Notes: generated by a model from the sequence alone, not told the origin. A DNA stretch of 64,000 nucleotides from Pseudovibrio sp. Tun.PSC04-5.I4 (GCF_900104145.1 NZ_FNLB01000007.1:62001-126000); one strand, 5' to 3'. Shown: positions 53,016 to 62,320, counted from the first letter of the stretch. Program-made: numbers and translations.

Positions 53016-53370
53016 AATATATCCCCTTGCGTGATGTGTGAAAGTTGCATAAATTATAACATGCACTCTATGTAGTATTGAAATGATAAGTTAGGGAAAT
53101 TAAATGAAATTTACTAATGATGAAATTGTTTTTACTACAATTAATGTTTGAATACTAAATATTTGTTAAATTTTAATAGATTGATAAACATCCGACTGCA
53201 AGTTAATATTTCTCTAATTCTAGTAAAATTACATTGAGGTCTCAAATATAAGCTTAGAGGTTTGAAAATTCAAAACTGGGCTTACTATTAGCTCAAATGG
53301 CTCGCTAAATGTTGAATGTATCTAATATATCGAAACGCGGATTCAACTCGCCAGTGCAACTTTACCCAAG
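53016..53370. other. AT-rich intergenic region
   Basis: About 350 bp, very AT-rich (especially 53090-53260). It likely contains the promoter of the minus-strand gene ending at 52269 and is a typical xenogeneic-silencing target. No gene is supported. Confidence 0.5.
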
Positions 53371-53419
53371 GTAGGCCCAGTGGGCACGAAGTTGCATATT
53401 TGGCCATCTTGAAGATCAG
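53371..53419 (+). repeat. Left inverted repeat of the resolvase unit
   Basis: GTAGGCCCA...TGGGCACGAA...TTGCATATTTGGCCATCTT matches the complement of 56861-56909 at about 40 of 49 positions. It includes an uninterrupted 19-base core. These are likely the ends of a transposon-like unit. Confidence 0.75.
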
Positions 53420-53479
53420 ATGGAGAACGAATTGCACGGTATTTAGAGTATACCCAAATTCACACTTTCAGTGAACACA

Positions 53480-53566
53480 GAGTGAGCCCGGTATCTTGTT
53501 CATTTTGGGTTAAATTTGTGTTAGTGAACAGAAATGGCTCATGGCACACCCAAAATGAACAAATTT
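53480..53566 (+). promoter_or_regulatory. Candidate res site upstream of the resolvase gene
   Basis: GTTCATTTTGGGT (about 53498-53510) and its complement ACCCAAAATGAAC (about 53549-53562) flank a TTAGTGAACA motif. A further AGTGAACACAG lies at about 53470. Clustered imperfect dyads directly before a serine resolvase gene are the layout of Tn3-type res sites. Confidence 0.55.
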
Positions 53567-54109
53567 ATGTCTCGCATCGGTTACGCTCGCACCTCTACCA
53601 CCGATCAGAATCTGGAAGCGCAAGTTCTTGCATTGGAAGCAGCTGGGTGTCATCTGATCCGCTCGGAACAGAAGAGCGGGGCTTCTCTCAAGGAGCGTAT
53701 TGAGTTGCAGACAATCCTGGACTTTATCCATCCGAGCGAAACTCTGGTGGTCACCCGCATTGATCGGCTTGCCCGGTCTATGCATGACCTGCAAGTTATT
53801 GCACGGCGCTTGCAAGACAAGGGTGCTCATTTGTTTGCGACTGAGCAGCCTATCGACACCTCAACGGCTGCCGGCAAAGCTTTCTTCGATATGCTCGGTG
53901 TCTTTGCAGAGTTCGAAACCAATCTGCGCCGCGAGCGACAAGCAGAAGGCATTGCGGCGGCAAAGACAAGAGGTGCTTACAAAGGCCGCCCGCCACAGAT
54001 TGATACAAAGAAGATTGAAGTGCGGCTTGCTGCTGGCCAGAGCCCAACGGAGATTGCCCGAGAGCTCGGCGTCTCTCGAGGAACAGTTTACAAGGTAAAG
54101 AACCGATGA
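53567..54109 (+). CDS. Serine recombinase (resolvase/invertase family)
   Basis: 180 residues starting MSRIGYARTSTTDQNLEAQV. The catalytic Ser is in YARTSTTDQ, the Arg motif in LVVTRIDRLARSMHDL, and TAAGKAFFDMLGVFAEFETN is the E-helix region. The C-terminal HTH is SPTEIARELGVSRGTVYKV. The small size is that of Tn3-type resolvases, which resolve cointegrates. The stop overlaps the next gene by 4 bp. Confidence 0.92.
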   Translation: MSRIGYARTSTTDQNLEAQVLALEAAGCHLIRSEQKSGASLKERIELQTILDFIHPSETLVVTRIDRLARSMHDLQVIARRLQDKGAHLFATEQPIDTSTAAGKAFFDMLGVFAEFETNLRRERQAEGIAAAKTRGAYKGRPPQIDTKKIEVRLAAGQSPTEIARELGVSRGTVYKVKNR

Positions 54110-54510
54110 CCAGCCAACGTGAAAAACATGTGCGCATCACACCCCGCCTGAGCGAAACCCTTGAGAAGGAAATGCTGAAAGCCTGTCGTAAAATTGCGGA
54201 AACTCATGGGCTGGAAGTTGAGCAAGGTGGGAAGCGTCTCAAATCCAGAGGCGATGCTTTTGAAATGGTGCTGCGGGTAAAGGTTCCGGTGGCAGAGGGC
54301 CAGGATGAGGATTTAGACAAAGAACTCTTTGAACTTCTGTGTTCGCGATATGGCTTAAAGAAGGAAAACTACGGCGAGATATTTAGTGATGGGGAAGAGC
54401 GTTTCCGCATTGCTGGCCTGGATACTAGGCGTCCCAAATACCCGATCTCAGCGATGTCAATGCTGAGTCAAATTTCCCCACATGTGCTGGACGGAAAGTC
54501 CTCAGTTTGA
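54106..54510 (+). CDS. Hypothetical protein co-transcribed with the resolvase
   Basis: 134 residues. A charged helical start is followed by a domain with DLDKELFELLCSRYGLKKEN, YGEIFSDGEERFRIAGLDTR and RPKYPISAMS. I recall similar small proteins (a short strand pattern ending in an R-x-x-KYP motif) on integrative elements and prophages, but their function is unknown. It overlaps the resolvase gene, suggesting translational coupling. Confidence 0.7.
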   Translation: MTSQREKHVRITPRLSETLEKEMLKACRKIAETHGLEVEQGGKRLKSRGDAFEMVLRVKVPVAEGQDEDLDKELFELLCSRYGLKKENYGEIFSDGEERFRIAGLDTRRPKYPISAMSMLSQISPHVLDGKSSV

Positions 54511-54539
54511 GTATTTGGTGACCAGCCTTGTCTGTGGGT

Positions 54540-55367
54540 CTAACTCTCCTTTTTGGGTGGCCTGCCGCGTCGTTTTGGTGGTGGAGGTGGGGCTATTGAA
54601 GCGTTAGCCCGTACGTGCTCTGGCATGAGGTCCGCATGGCTGCGCAACCGATAACTAGCACCTTCGATCTGGATGACGACGGCATGATGCAAAAGCCGAT
54701 CGAGAAGGGCTGTGGCAATAACGCGATCACCAAAGATCTCACCCCATTCCGCAAAGCCACGGTTTGAGGTGAGGATCATGGATCCCTTTTCATATTTGGC
54801 ATTGACGAGCTGGAAGAACAAGTTTGCTCCCCCATTGGTAATTGGCAGATAACCGATTTCATCGACGATTAGCAGTGAAGTTCGTGCAAAGAAGCGTAGT
54901 TTCTCAGTCAACCGCCCTTCTTTTTCAGCTTTTGCCAAGGCTTCGATGAGGTGAGCTAAAGCAATGCGATACACCCGTTTACCCGCTTTAACGGCTGCAA
55001 CCCCAAGAGCAGTTGCCAGATGGCTCTTTCCTGTACCAGGTGGACCGAGAAAGTGTACCACTTCATTGCGAGTGATGAACTCCAGTTCGGCTAGAGCCAT
55101 GATGCGATCCCTGTCCAGCGAGGGCTGGAAGGTAAAGTCGAAGCTTTCCAGTGTTTTTATCGGAGTAAGCCGCGCTGTCGTCAGGGCGACGCCGATACGG
55201 CGGCCCTCGCGTGTTGAATATTCTTCATTGAGCAGAGAATCCAGGGCCTCCAGTGCCGTGAGTTCCCCTTGTTCCAATTGGCTCAGCGTGTGGTCGAGCA
55301 CCTCTAAAGCCCGCGGCATTTTTAAGCCTACCAGTGAAGACTGAATGCGTTTACTGAGCGAACTCAT
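54540..55367 (-). CDS. istB: IstB-type transposition ATPase
   Basis: 275 residues. A DnaC-like AAA+ core has Walker A FLGPPGTGKSHLATALGVAA (near residue 108) and Walker B SLLIVDEIGYLPITN, followed by MILTSNRGFAEWGEIFGD. The start overlaps the istA stop by 4 bp. It ends with a Pro/Arg-rich tail (PPPPPKRRGRPPKKES). Confidence 0.93.
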   Translation of the reverse strand: MSSLSKRIQSSLVGLKMPRALEVLDHTLSQLEQGELTALEALDSLLNEEYSTREGRRIGVALTTARLTPIKTLESFDFTFQPSLDRDRIMALAELEFITRNEVVHFLGPPGTGKSHLATALGVAAVKAGKRVYRIALAHLIEALAKAEKEGRLTEKLRFFARTSLLIVDEIGYLPITNGGANLFFQLVNAKYEKGSMILTSNRGFAEWGEIFGDRVIATALLDRLLHHAVVIQIEGASYRLRSHADLMPEHVRANASIAPPPPPKRRGRPPKKES

Positions 55368-56593
55368 GGCTTACCTCCAGTACTGGCAAGTCGTTGGCCT
55401 ACCGCTTCATAGAACTCCAGTGGGCGTTGGTTTACACCGCTGTGTTTGGTTGGCTCCGCAGCCAGACGACGGCGCTGTGTTGCCCGTGGAGGAGCCTTGC
55501 GATGGCATGGATCAACCCGGCGCTGGTTCTTTCCCTCCATGACCGGATGGGTGGCGATGAGCTGACCGTTTTCATAGATGCGCACCTCTTGCGGGTGATG
55601 CTGGACTTCGACCATCCGTTTCTTAACGGTGTCCGGCACTGAATAAAGATTACCTCCAACGGAGACCATGCCATCACGCGTGACCCGCCGCTCCACCAGT
55701 AAAACAGCATCATAAGGGTGCGCTGGCAAAGGGATCAGAGCGGGCTGTTCCTCTCCAAAGACCTCGCCCACCACACGGTTGGTGGTGGCATGAACACGGA
55801 CATTGGCAATTTCCTTGCACCAGCGTGTGAACTGGGCATTAAGATCGTCCAGATCGCGGAACGTACGACCAAGGAAAAAATCCTGCCGGATGTAACGAAA
55901 TGGCCGCTCCACCTTGCCCTTGGTTTTGGCCCGGTAGGGCTGGCAGGCATCCGGCTGAGCGCCATAATGGTCCAGAAGAGCGACAAGAGCAGGATTAAAA
56001 AGAACAGTGCCATCTGGCTCCTCTCCCAGAACGGCTGTCTTCATGCGATCATACAGGACTTCCAGTGTCGCTCCGCCGAAGACCTCAAAGGCCGCGATAT
56101 GACAACGCAGGACTGTCTCTAGTTTTTGATTGGCACAATAGCGCCCCCACAAAAACCGTGAATTACTCAGCACCATTGAAAACAAAAAGACTTTTCGCAC
56201 CACATCTGGTTCACTGGTGAACTCCACCTGAAACTCAGCAAAATCTACCTGTGCCTGCTGGCCTGGTGCTGTCTCAAAGCGCCGTTCAAATGCATGCGGA
56301 GGAGCTGGACGGATCAGGCGAAGATATTCCGTTACAGTGGAGTAACCGCCCTTAAACCCCAGTGTCTTCAGCTCACGAAGCAAGCGCCGGGCAGATAGAC
56401 CGGGAAACCGCTCCAGTCGCTCAAGTAAATAGCCTTTGTATTCCTCCAGTACACGCCCGTCACGCTGGCGGGGGCCGTAGACAGGAGCTTCAAGGCCTTG
56501 GTGTAAGTATTTGCTGACCGTCTTTCTATCCAGCCCGGCTTTGCGCGCTATGGCACTTACAGACAGTCCCTGCTGCTTCAAATTATGGATCAT
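55364..56593 (-). CDS. istA: IstA-type IS21 transposase
   Basis: 409 residues starting MIHNLKQQGLSVSAIARKAG with AGGGAAGATCG upstream; a longer frame reaches 56686. An N-terminal HTH (IARKAGLDRKTVSKYLHQG) and the rve core follow. The core has QAQVDFAEFQVEF (first Asp), EVLYDRMKTAV (second) and KTKGKVERPFRYI (Glu region). The C-terminal domain contains GGNLYSVPDTVKKRMVEV. It appears complete. Confidence 0.92.
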   Translation of the reverse strand: MIHNLKQQGLSVSAIARKAGLDRKTVSKYLHQGLEAPVYGPRQRDGRVLEEYKGYLLERLERFPGLSARRLLRELKTLGFKGGYSTVTEYLRLIRPAPPHAFERRFETAPGQQAQVDFAEFQVEFTSEPDVVRKVFLFSMVLSNSRFLWGRYCANQKLETVLRCHIAAFEVFGGATLEVLYDRMKTAVLGEEPDGTVLFNPALVALLDHYGAQPDACQPYRAKTKGKVERPFRYIRQDFFLGRTFRDLDDLNAQFTRWCKEIANVRVHATTNRVVGEVFGEEQPALIPLPAHPYDAVLLVERRVTRDGMVSVGGNLYSVPDTVKKRMVEVQHHPQEVRIYENGQLIATHPVMEGKNQRRVDPCHRKAPPRATQRRRLAAEPTKHSGVNQRPLEFYEAVGQRLASTGGKP

Positions 56594-56860
56594 TACGATC
56601 TTCCCTAGATTGACCACTCCTCCACACCCCTTCTTTCCAACAGGAACGTAGAGGAGAGTTTGGCCAACTTTTGTTTGAAGGGGCATGCCCCTTCAAACAA
56701 AAGTCAAAGCTGAAAAAGTGGGGAATTTTCAACCAGCGCTTTTGGGGAGAATACATCCAGCACTGACAAGCGAAACGGATCTCTGATGGGCGACTATTTA
56801 AGTTCTCGCCCGAACAGGTTCGCGTGCTGCTTCAATCAATCGCTAAAGTTCGCTGATTGT

Positions 56861-56909
56861 TCCTCAAGATGGCCAAATATGCAGCTATGTGCCCATAGGG
56901 CCTACTCGT
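56861..56909 (-). repeat. Right inverted repeat of the resolvase unit
   Basis: Complement of 53371-53419, with the core TCAAGATGGCCAAATATGCA. The rest of 56769-57010 holds no supported gene. Confidence 0.75.
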
Positions 56910-57010
56910 GAAGTTTCTTCGAGGGTGGCTGCGCGACAAGCATCATGACAGGCTCGTGCGTGATGCTGCTCTCAAAGAAAACACCCTCCGAATGCAAAAG
57001 GTTAATACCA

Positions 57011-57223
57011 ATGCTCAGATTAAAGTTCGCGACCGCAGCTTGTCTGATACTCGTCGGCGGTTGCGCGAGCAGGCACGGGCTTGATCCGTGTACGCTTCCA
57101 ATCAGTTGGAAGCCAGAAGATGCTGATGTGATTTCAGAGCGGTTGGCACGCTCGCTTGATTGGGTAGTGGAAGTTCGAGATCTGGCAAAGTGTCCAAATC
57201 CACCAGAAGATCCAAATTCCTAA
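57011..57223 (+). CDS. Small lipoprotein, possibly phage-lysis Rz1-like
   Basis: 70 residues starting MLRLKFATAACLILVGGCAS; the longer frame to 56945 lacks a lipoprotein start. The lipobox is VGGC. The mature peptide is short with two more cysteines (DPCTLPISW, DLAKCPNPP). Short lipoproteins beside a holin are often spanin subunits. The following gene is holin-like, 11 bp downstream. The Rz1 assignment is tentative. Confidence 0.55.
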   Translation: MLRLKFATAACLILVGGCASRHGLDPCTLPISWKPEDADVISERLARSLDWVVEVRDLAKCPNPPEDPNS

Positions 57224-57234
57224 GCGGGGTTAAA

Positions 57235-57444
57235 ATGCAGAAATCAGAGGCTGGAACTACCTTCACATTTATTGCTGCTTGGATCGCACAGAATTGGACC
57301 AATTACTTGGAGCCAGTTATGAGCGCTGTTTTAGTTATTTTGACTGTAGTTGCTGCGTTTTACATGGCCTGGAATAGGATTCTGGACAACCGGCTAAAGA
57401 GAAAACAGCTTCGAGAAAGTGACGCCAACTCTTGTATTGATTAA
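57235..57444 (+). CDS. Holin-like small membrane protein
   Basis: 69 residues starting MQKSEAGTTFTFIAAWIAQN. A hydrophobic N-terminal part and one clear membrane helix (VMSAVLVILTVVAAFYMAWN) are followed by a strongly basic tail (RLKRKQLRES). Size and layout match phage holins. The 3' end overlaps the convergent sulfotransferase-like gene by 51 bp. Confidence 0.6.
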   Translation: MQKSEAGTTFTFIAAWIAQNWTNYLEPVMSAVLVILTVVAAFYMAWNRILDNRLKRKQLRESDANSCID

Positions 57445-58377
57445 AGCACGCCACTGTGAGCCTAAACGCTGTATTGGCAGCTTGGCTGGCCATGCAGGAT
57501 TGCTGTGAAAGAGCTCTGTCTTACCAAGCTTATGAGCGAGAGACTGATTACTCTCTCGAAAGTTGTTCTTGATGAATTCTTTTAAGTCATCTGAAAATAG
57601 GCTTTCTTCAGTGTGGAGATAGTGATGCAGCTGCTTATCTTTTCTGAGTTTTGTAATTATTTCTTTTCGAGTTTCGATATCCTCTACACAACGGTTGATC
57701 GCTAGTATCGCATTTGTTGTTTGTGCGGAGAAGCTTTCGTTGGCGGCCTTGCTATTAACCTCTCGGGCTTTGCGCAACAAGTTGTGACGAGAACCATCAG
57801 CTGGTTCTCGGTTCTCGCAAAGATGAAAGATCTGAGAACAAAAATGTTCTATGAGGCCAGTAACTTTTGCGTCCTCATAAATTACTGGGTGAATATTGTT
57901 TTTTCCAAGCGCTGCACACCAGTCTTCGTATTTTCTATCATAGTTGTAATGTTCAATATTATCGCGAATAAATTTTTCGGGAAAATCAATCGACGCGCCA
58001 CCCTTTACCTTCTGCTTATAATGAGATTCCATCATCTCCACTTGGTTGCGAATGTAGAAAATAATCTTTGCGCGAGATAAGCTAGGGTAGACCTCGACAA
58101 GATTCTCAGGATGGACTTGCCAAAGAAATTCAGAGCAGATGAGTAAATCATTGGTTGTTGAGATTATGCGTTGAAAATCTGCGCGTATCTTACTGAAGTG
58201 TGGGTCAGACATTGATTTTAAAGTTAATGACCCCCGAAAATCAACATGCCCTCCTTGGGTTAAGCCAATATCTGGATAGCAAACGCCGGACTCTTCTAGC
58301 AATTTTTTGTTTTTATACAAGAAGCTCTGGATAGACGTCGAACCTGTTTTTGGTGCTCCGATATGCAAAATTGCCAT
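57394..58377 (-). CDS. Sulfotransferase-like protein
   Basis: 327 residues starting MAILHIGAPKTGSTSIQSFL. The motif HIGAPKTGSTSIQ is the 5'-phosphosulfate-binding loop of PAPS-dependent sulfotransferases. A second motif, KIIFYIRNQVEMMESHYKQ, resembles the 3'-phosphate-binding Arg/Ser region. The C-terminal half is helical and Lys-rich. It could modify a surface polysaccharide; the substrate is unknown. It is lower in GC than its neighbours, which suggests separate acquisition. Confidence 0.8.
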   Translation of the reverse strand: MAILHIGAPKTGSTSIQSFLYKNKKLLEESGVCYPDIGLTQGGHVDFRGSLTLKSMSDPHFSKIRADFQRIISTTNDLLICSEFLWQVHPENLVEVYPSLSRAKIIFYIRNQVEMMESHYKQKVKGGASIDFPEKFIRDNIEHYNYDRKYEDWCAALGKNNIHPVIYEDAKVTGLIEHFCSQIFHLCENREPADGSRHNLLRKAREVNSKAANESFSAQTTNAILAINRCVEDIETRKEIITKLRKDKQLHHYLHTEESLFSDDLKEFIKNNFRESNQSLAHKLGKTELFHSNPAWPAKLPIQRLGSQWRALINTRVGVTFSKLFSL

Positions 58378-58653
58378 GCATCTAACTCCATTAAAGATCG
58401 GCCATCTAATTCGGCACAATGAAAATATATTATAGCATTCTTGGGTGTGATTGAATCTATGGATGTTTGCGGGGCTCTGCTCAGTTGAAGTAGGAAGGTT
58501 CGTGAGGTGGAATTTCTCCCTTTCTGGAAGTTATTCCATTGAATCCAGTCCTCACGACATGCTTCTCAGTCCGTCAAAACCCAGCGCGGCAGATCTGGAC
58601 AGAGCCGAAAAGATTGGGCAAGATATGTATAGATATTAAGTGAGATGTAAACG

Positions 58654-59082
58654 TTGAACTATTTGTCAGAAACAAAATCAATTATTCTGGCCCGATACAA
58701 GGCTGGCATGTCGCTGCTTCGGATCAGTGAAATTTATGGTGGCTCGCAAAAAGATATCGCGGCGGTGGTTGCACTTATGCAGCAGTCCGCCACAAGACCG
58801 CCGACTGGCAATATGATCACGCCTGCATCTGACATCGCCGAGCGATCACTTGCTCTGGCAGGAACGCAGGAAGATAGAGAAACGTCTCTAGCGCGGCTGG
58901 GAGGGTGTCCCCCGAAACTGTGTAGCGATCAGAAAGTCCTCGTGTTGGAACTCGTTGAAAATGGCCAGTCAGTCCGCGCCATTGCAAGGAAATTCAACGT
59001 TCATATTGCAACAATCTACCGTTGTATCAATGAAAAAGAGACCGTATATGGGGATGTTGATAGTGGGGATGTCCCTTTATAG
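58654..59082 (+). CDS. Hypothetical protein with two helix-turn-helix segments
   Basis: 142 residues starting MNYLSETKSIILARYKAGMS. The N-terminal HTH-like segment is ILARYKAGMSLLRISEIYGG. The C-terminal HTH, of resolvase type (LVENGQSVRAIARKFNVHIA), is followed by TIYRCINEKE. There is no catalytic recombinase domain. It may be a regulator or a leftover resolvase HTH. Neighbours give no clue. Confidence 0.65.
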   Translation: MNYLSETKSIILARYKAGMSLLRISEIYGGSQKDIAAVVALMQQSATRPPTGNMITPASDIAERSLALAGTQEDRETSLARLGGCPPKLCSDQKVLVLELVENGQSVRAIARKFNVHIATIYRCINEKETVYGDVDSGDVPL

Positions 59083-59471
59083 GTGCTGTATCCCATGACG
59101 GGGACATTTTCCCTTGGGCATCTGCAACAGTGGCCTTGCAAGGTATCAGGACAAGATCACTCTCAATTGTGATCGATGGGACTGCTGGAAGTAGCTACAG
59201 ACTGACCAATCGTATTAGAACGTCCGAGGGCCGAACTTATGACCAATCAGTCATTTTAAATTGCTACGATTGTTAGAGACGTTTAGGTACTTTTATATCT
59301 CTCTGCTGCAGGGAGATAGGCGTGTTAGCTCCACGTCCATCCACGGTCTGTCTGGTTAATCAGTCCGTGAGAGCTTGCAGTTCAGCAAAACGGCTCCTCC
59401 CTAATTGACATTATACACCCGTTGTAAATTATGGTTGGGAAATTTGCCAAAGCCTGAAAGCTATCCTCAAA
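59083..59471. other. Intergenic region, no supported gene
   Basis: About 390 bp with no coding frame longer than chance and no strong repeat. It likely contains the promoter of the methylase gene that follows. Confidence 0.4.
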
Positions 59472-60272
59472 ATGAATTTGTTTGGAGAAGTCGCTCCGGT
59501 TAAAGCTGAACCGGTGGCACCGTATCTTGGTGGCAAAAGCCAGCTTGCTGGCCGTATCGTTGGCCAGATCAATCAAGTCTCTCACCTGAGTTATGTGGAT
59601 GTGTTCTGCGGGATGGGTGGGGTGTTTTTTAAGCGAAGCTCTGTGGCTAAATGCGAAGTCATTAATGACATCAACAGTGAGCTTGTCACCTTCTTTCGTG
59701 TCTTGCGATCCCACAAGCCTGAGTTTTTGCGAAGCTTGGAATATATGTTTGCATCCCGTGAGGAGTTTGAAGCCTTACACAATGCAGATCTTGACCACCT
59801 GACGGATATTCAAAGGGCGGTTCGGTTTTACTATCTGCAACGCCTCGCCTTCGGGGGGAAGGCCACGGGGCAGTCTTTCGGGACTGCGGTCGAGCGTCCG
59901 TCCCGCTTCAATGTCAAGCGTGTGCTCAACAATATCGAGCTGGTATCTGACAGACTGTCTGCTGTGACGATTGAGAACCTCGACTGGCGAGCCTGCCTTG
60001 AGCGCTATGATGCGAGTGCAACTCTGTTTTATCTGGATCCGCCTTACTGGGGCGGGGAAAAGGATTATGGCAAAGGGGTATTTGAACGCTCAGACTTTGC
60101 AGAGATGGCAGAACAGCTTTCCAAGATCGCAGGTCGGTTTATCCTCTCGCTCAATAATACAGATGAGACGCGAAAGACCTTTGAGGACTTCCGGCAGGAT
60201 GAGGTTAACCTGAACTATTCCATCGCGAAGGGGACAGGCAGGCGCGTCAGTGAACTGATTATCTCAAATTGA
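59472..60272 (+). CDS. Dam-like (D12 class) DNA adenine methyltransferase
   Basis: 266 residues. The motif VAPYLGGKSQLAGRIVGQIN (SAM site region) is at the N-terminus, SYVDVFCGMGGVFFKRS carries motif I, and the catalytic ATLFYLDPPYWGGEKDY carries DPPY near residue 190. The specificity region lies between (residues 70-160). A solitary gene with no endonuclease partner, typical of phage or plasmid orphan methylases. Confidence 0.9.
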   Translation: MNLFGEVAPVKAEPVAPYLGGKSQLAGRIVGQINQVSHLSYVDVFCGMGGVFFKRSSVAKCEVINDINSELVTFFRVLRSHKPEFLRSLEYMFASREEFEALHNADLDHLTDIQRAVRFYYLQRLAFGGKATGQSFGTAVERPSRFNVKRVLNNIELVSDRLSAVTIENLDWRACLERYDASATLFYLDPPYWGGEKDYGKGVFERSDFAEMAEQLSKIAGRFILSLNNTDETRKTFEDFRQDEVNLNYSIAKGTGRRVSELIISN

Positions 60273-60775
60273 ATTCGGAGTAAGGCAGCGGTCTGCCATT
60301 TGGATTTTGCATAGGCGCTCGCAATTGTTGATTGCGGGCGTCAAGTCGTTTGCAGCTTCTTTTGTGTGTTGCTTAGGACTTATCTCCATACACAATCTAA
60401 TGGTTGCCAATTTCAAGGGAAATCGGATGAATGCATCTTGGGTCTATCCCCGCAAAGGGACAGAATGCGACATGGGTTTAGCTTGTTTGTCCAAAAACAT
60501 TAATATTGATAAGATTCGACAATAGAAATTGAGATTAACCCACTGTATTTTCTAAATATATTTAGGTTTAAGCATGTACAAAAGTAGACGTACAAAAATA
60601 AAAAAATGAATTACTTTTGTACATTCGCAAAAATCAGGCCCAAATACTCTGTATTTTCAAAGCACCATATCCCGTTATGGACACGTACAATAACGGTGGT
60701 TAAAAGACACCTTACTGACAATAAAGATAAATTGCTTAGCGTACGCCTACGAGCAAAACTTGTTCTGGTCCCTGA
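60273..60775. other. Intergenic region with a perfect 13-bp inverted repeat
   Basis: About 500 bp. ATGTACAAAAGTA (60574-60586) and its complement (60612-60624) flank AT-rich DNA, with extra GTACAAAA and CGTACAAT copies nearby. It may be an operator cluster or the edge of the GC-rich hip segment. No gene is supported. Confidence 0.5.
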
Positions 60776-61993
60776 TTACCAGACCAAATCCGTTTCCTCA
60801 TGCTCGAAAGCTGACACCATCTCCTTGATTTCCCGCTCCGGTGCGCCCAAAGCATGGGCGACTTCCTTCCAAGTCTTCGTGGCCTTGGCCACTTCCGAAA
60901 TGATGTGATCGGCATCTTTAGCCTCGAGGAGGTAATTCTCGTGCTGAGAGCGGTGCAGTTCGATGCTAGCATCCGGATTGTCGTCGTTCACGAAGCTCTT
61001 GAGCACGCGCGGTTGGTTCGGGATCGGGTTGATGTCGTACGCAGGTGAGAGGTGCCAGCCGCCCTTCCCGCGAAGAAATCCGTGATTGCGCATGTGGTCA
61101 TCGAGGTTCGTCACGAGGATGGAAAAGGCGACCCGCCTGTAGAGTTCCTCGCGATCCATGTCCGGGGCTACGCTTTCCGAGGTGATCACGTCTGCTAGGT
61201 CTAGGTAGCTGTAGCTTTCCCCGTCCCGCCCGTTAAGCATGGCCATCGCCGAGATGAACGGGATCCTGCCCTCTTCGTTCCGATCAAACCGGTGGGACAA
61301 AAAGACAGGTTTGTCGTCAGCCATTTCGAGGGTGTGATCCGCAACCGTAATCCCGGCTCGCCGGGCTATCACCATCGTTATAGCTTCCCAACGCTCGACG
61401 CAGTAGTTGTCCGTTTCCTTCGGGAATTTCGCTACAGAAAGGCGTCCGTGCTGATCCAAGATGCTGGCCTTCGGCCGTGCACCGCCCAGAGAGCTTCCTG
61501 GAACAAAGAGCATTTTGAGGTCTTCGGCGGTCTCTTCCCCACGAAGAACACGCTGAGAGGCTTGGAGCAGATCCCCGAGACTGAGCAACGCAGGCACACC
61601 TATCCCTTCGTGCGCTTGGAACTCGTCATCAACCTTGTACCGTAGCGCGCCCAATCGGGTCTCGTCGTTTACGCCCAACAGATAGTCGGTTTCTTGCAGC
61701 GTCCTCGGACGTCGTTCCTCGGCTTCGGCCATCCGCCCCTCATAGCGCCGCATGACGGTTCGACCCCATGTGTCTGGGGAGGAGTCCCCGAGCGGTGCGA
61801 GCATGTCCTGCCCTGCTTGTGGCACGAACTGCCCCGGACCCAGCGGCATGTCCGGGGACAAGTCAAAAGCATTTTCGTAAGCGAGCCAGCCCTCATGATA
61901 AGTGAAGGACACCCGCTCCCTGCCCCGCCCCGCTGTCCGGTGTAGCGTGCCGACTCGGTGCAAACCCTTCCAATCGATCCAAACCTCAACCAT
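60776..61993 (-). CDS. hipA: HipA-type serine/threonine kinase toxin
   Basis: 405 residues. An N-terminal subdomain (VGTLHRTAGRGRERVSFTYH) precedes the kinase core. The core has the P-loop-like PGSSLGGARPKASILD, Lys in LSVAKFPKE, the catalytic loop ILVTNLDDHMRNHGFLRG and the metal-binding LSPAYDINPI. HipA phosphorylates a host target such as a tRNA synthetase and slows growth. It overlaps hipB by 8 bp. All key residues appear present, so it should be active. It is more GC-rich than its surroundings, suggesting transfer. Confidence 0.93.
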   Translation of the reverse strand: MVEVWIDWKGLHRVGTLHRTAGRGRERVSFTYHEGWLAYENAFDLSPDMPLGPGQFVPQAGQDMLAPLGDSSPDTWGRTVMRRYEGRMAEAEERRPRTLQETDYLLGVNDETRLGALRYKVDDEFQAHEGIGVPALLSLGDLLQASQRVLRGEETAEDLKMLFVPGSSLGGARPKASILDQHGRLSVAKFPKETDNYCVERWEAITMVIARRAGITVADHTLEMADDKPVFLSHRFDRNEEGRIPFISAMAMLNGRDGESYSYLDLADVITSESVAPDMDREELYRRVAFSILVTNLDDHMRNHGFLRGKGGWHLSPAYDINPIPNQPRVLKSFVNDDNPDASIELHRSQHENYLLEAKDADHIISEVAKATKTWKEVAHALGAPEREIKEMVSAFEHEETDLVW

Positions 61994-62288
61994 TCTTCAA
62001 CCTCGCCCGCTGGGGAAGCCCATCGAGAGACATCTGATCACCAACTAGGTCGTCGAGTTGCCCCCACCCTTTCAGGAGACCAAGCGCCTGTAACACTGCC
62101 GCATAGGTGCCTATCTTGACCGCAGGATCCCCGTCCTCGACCTTGGCCACGGTCTGCCGGGTTGTTCCGGCGCGCTGCGCGATGATCTCGGCCGTCAGCT
62201 TTCGACGCAGGCGCGCGACACGAATGTTCTCCCCGAGGGTCATGAGCTCTTTGCGCGCTGCCCGGGGGGTTTTGACTGCAGTAGCCAT
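61986..62288 (-). CDS. hipB: HipB-type XRE antitoxin
   Basis: 100 residues. The XRE HTH is LGENIRVARLRRKLTAEIIA, followed by QRAGTTRQTVAKVEDGDPAV and IGTYAAVLQALGL. HipB neutralises HipA and represses the operon. It is the first gene of the operon and overlaps hipA. Confidence 0.9.
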   Translation of the reverse strand: MATAVKTPRAARKELMTLGENIRVARLRRKLTAEIIAQRAGTTRQTVAKVEDGDPAVKIGTYAAVLQALGLLKGWGQLDDLVGDQMSLDGLPQRARLKNG

Positions 62289-62320
62289 AATGTTACCTCT
62301 AAAGAACGTAAGTCATCATA

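Larger units (their letters stand above)
54529..56768 (-). mobile_element. IS21-family insertion sequence
   Basis: The ends begin TGTCTGTGG (54529) and, on the other strand, TGTCAGTGC (56768), the TGTC-type terminus of IS21 elements. The element contains istA and istB in the usual order. It lies inside the inverted-repeat-bounded resolvase unit. No clear target duplication is visible. Confidence 0.75.

Noticed and set aside
58451..58639. 62-codon plus-strand frame before the HTH gene
   Set aside because: No RBS, domain or conserved pattern. Likely chance.
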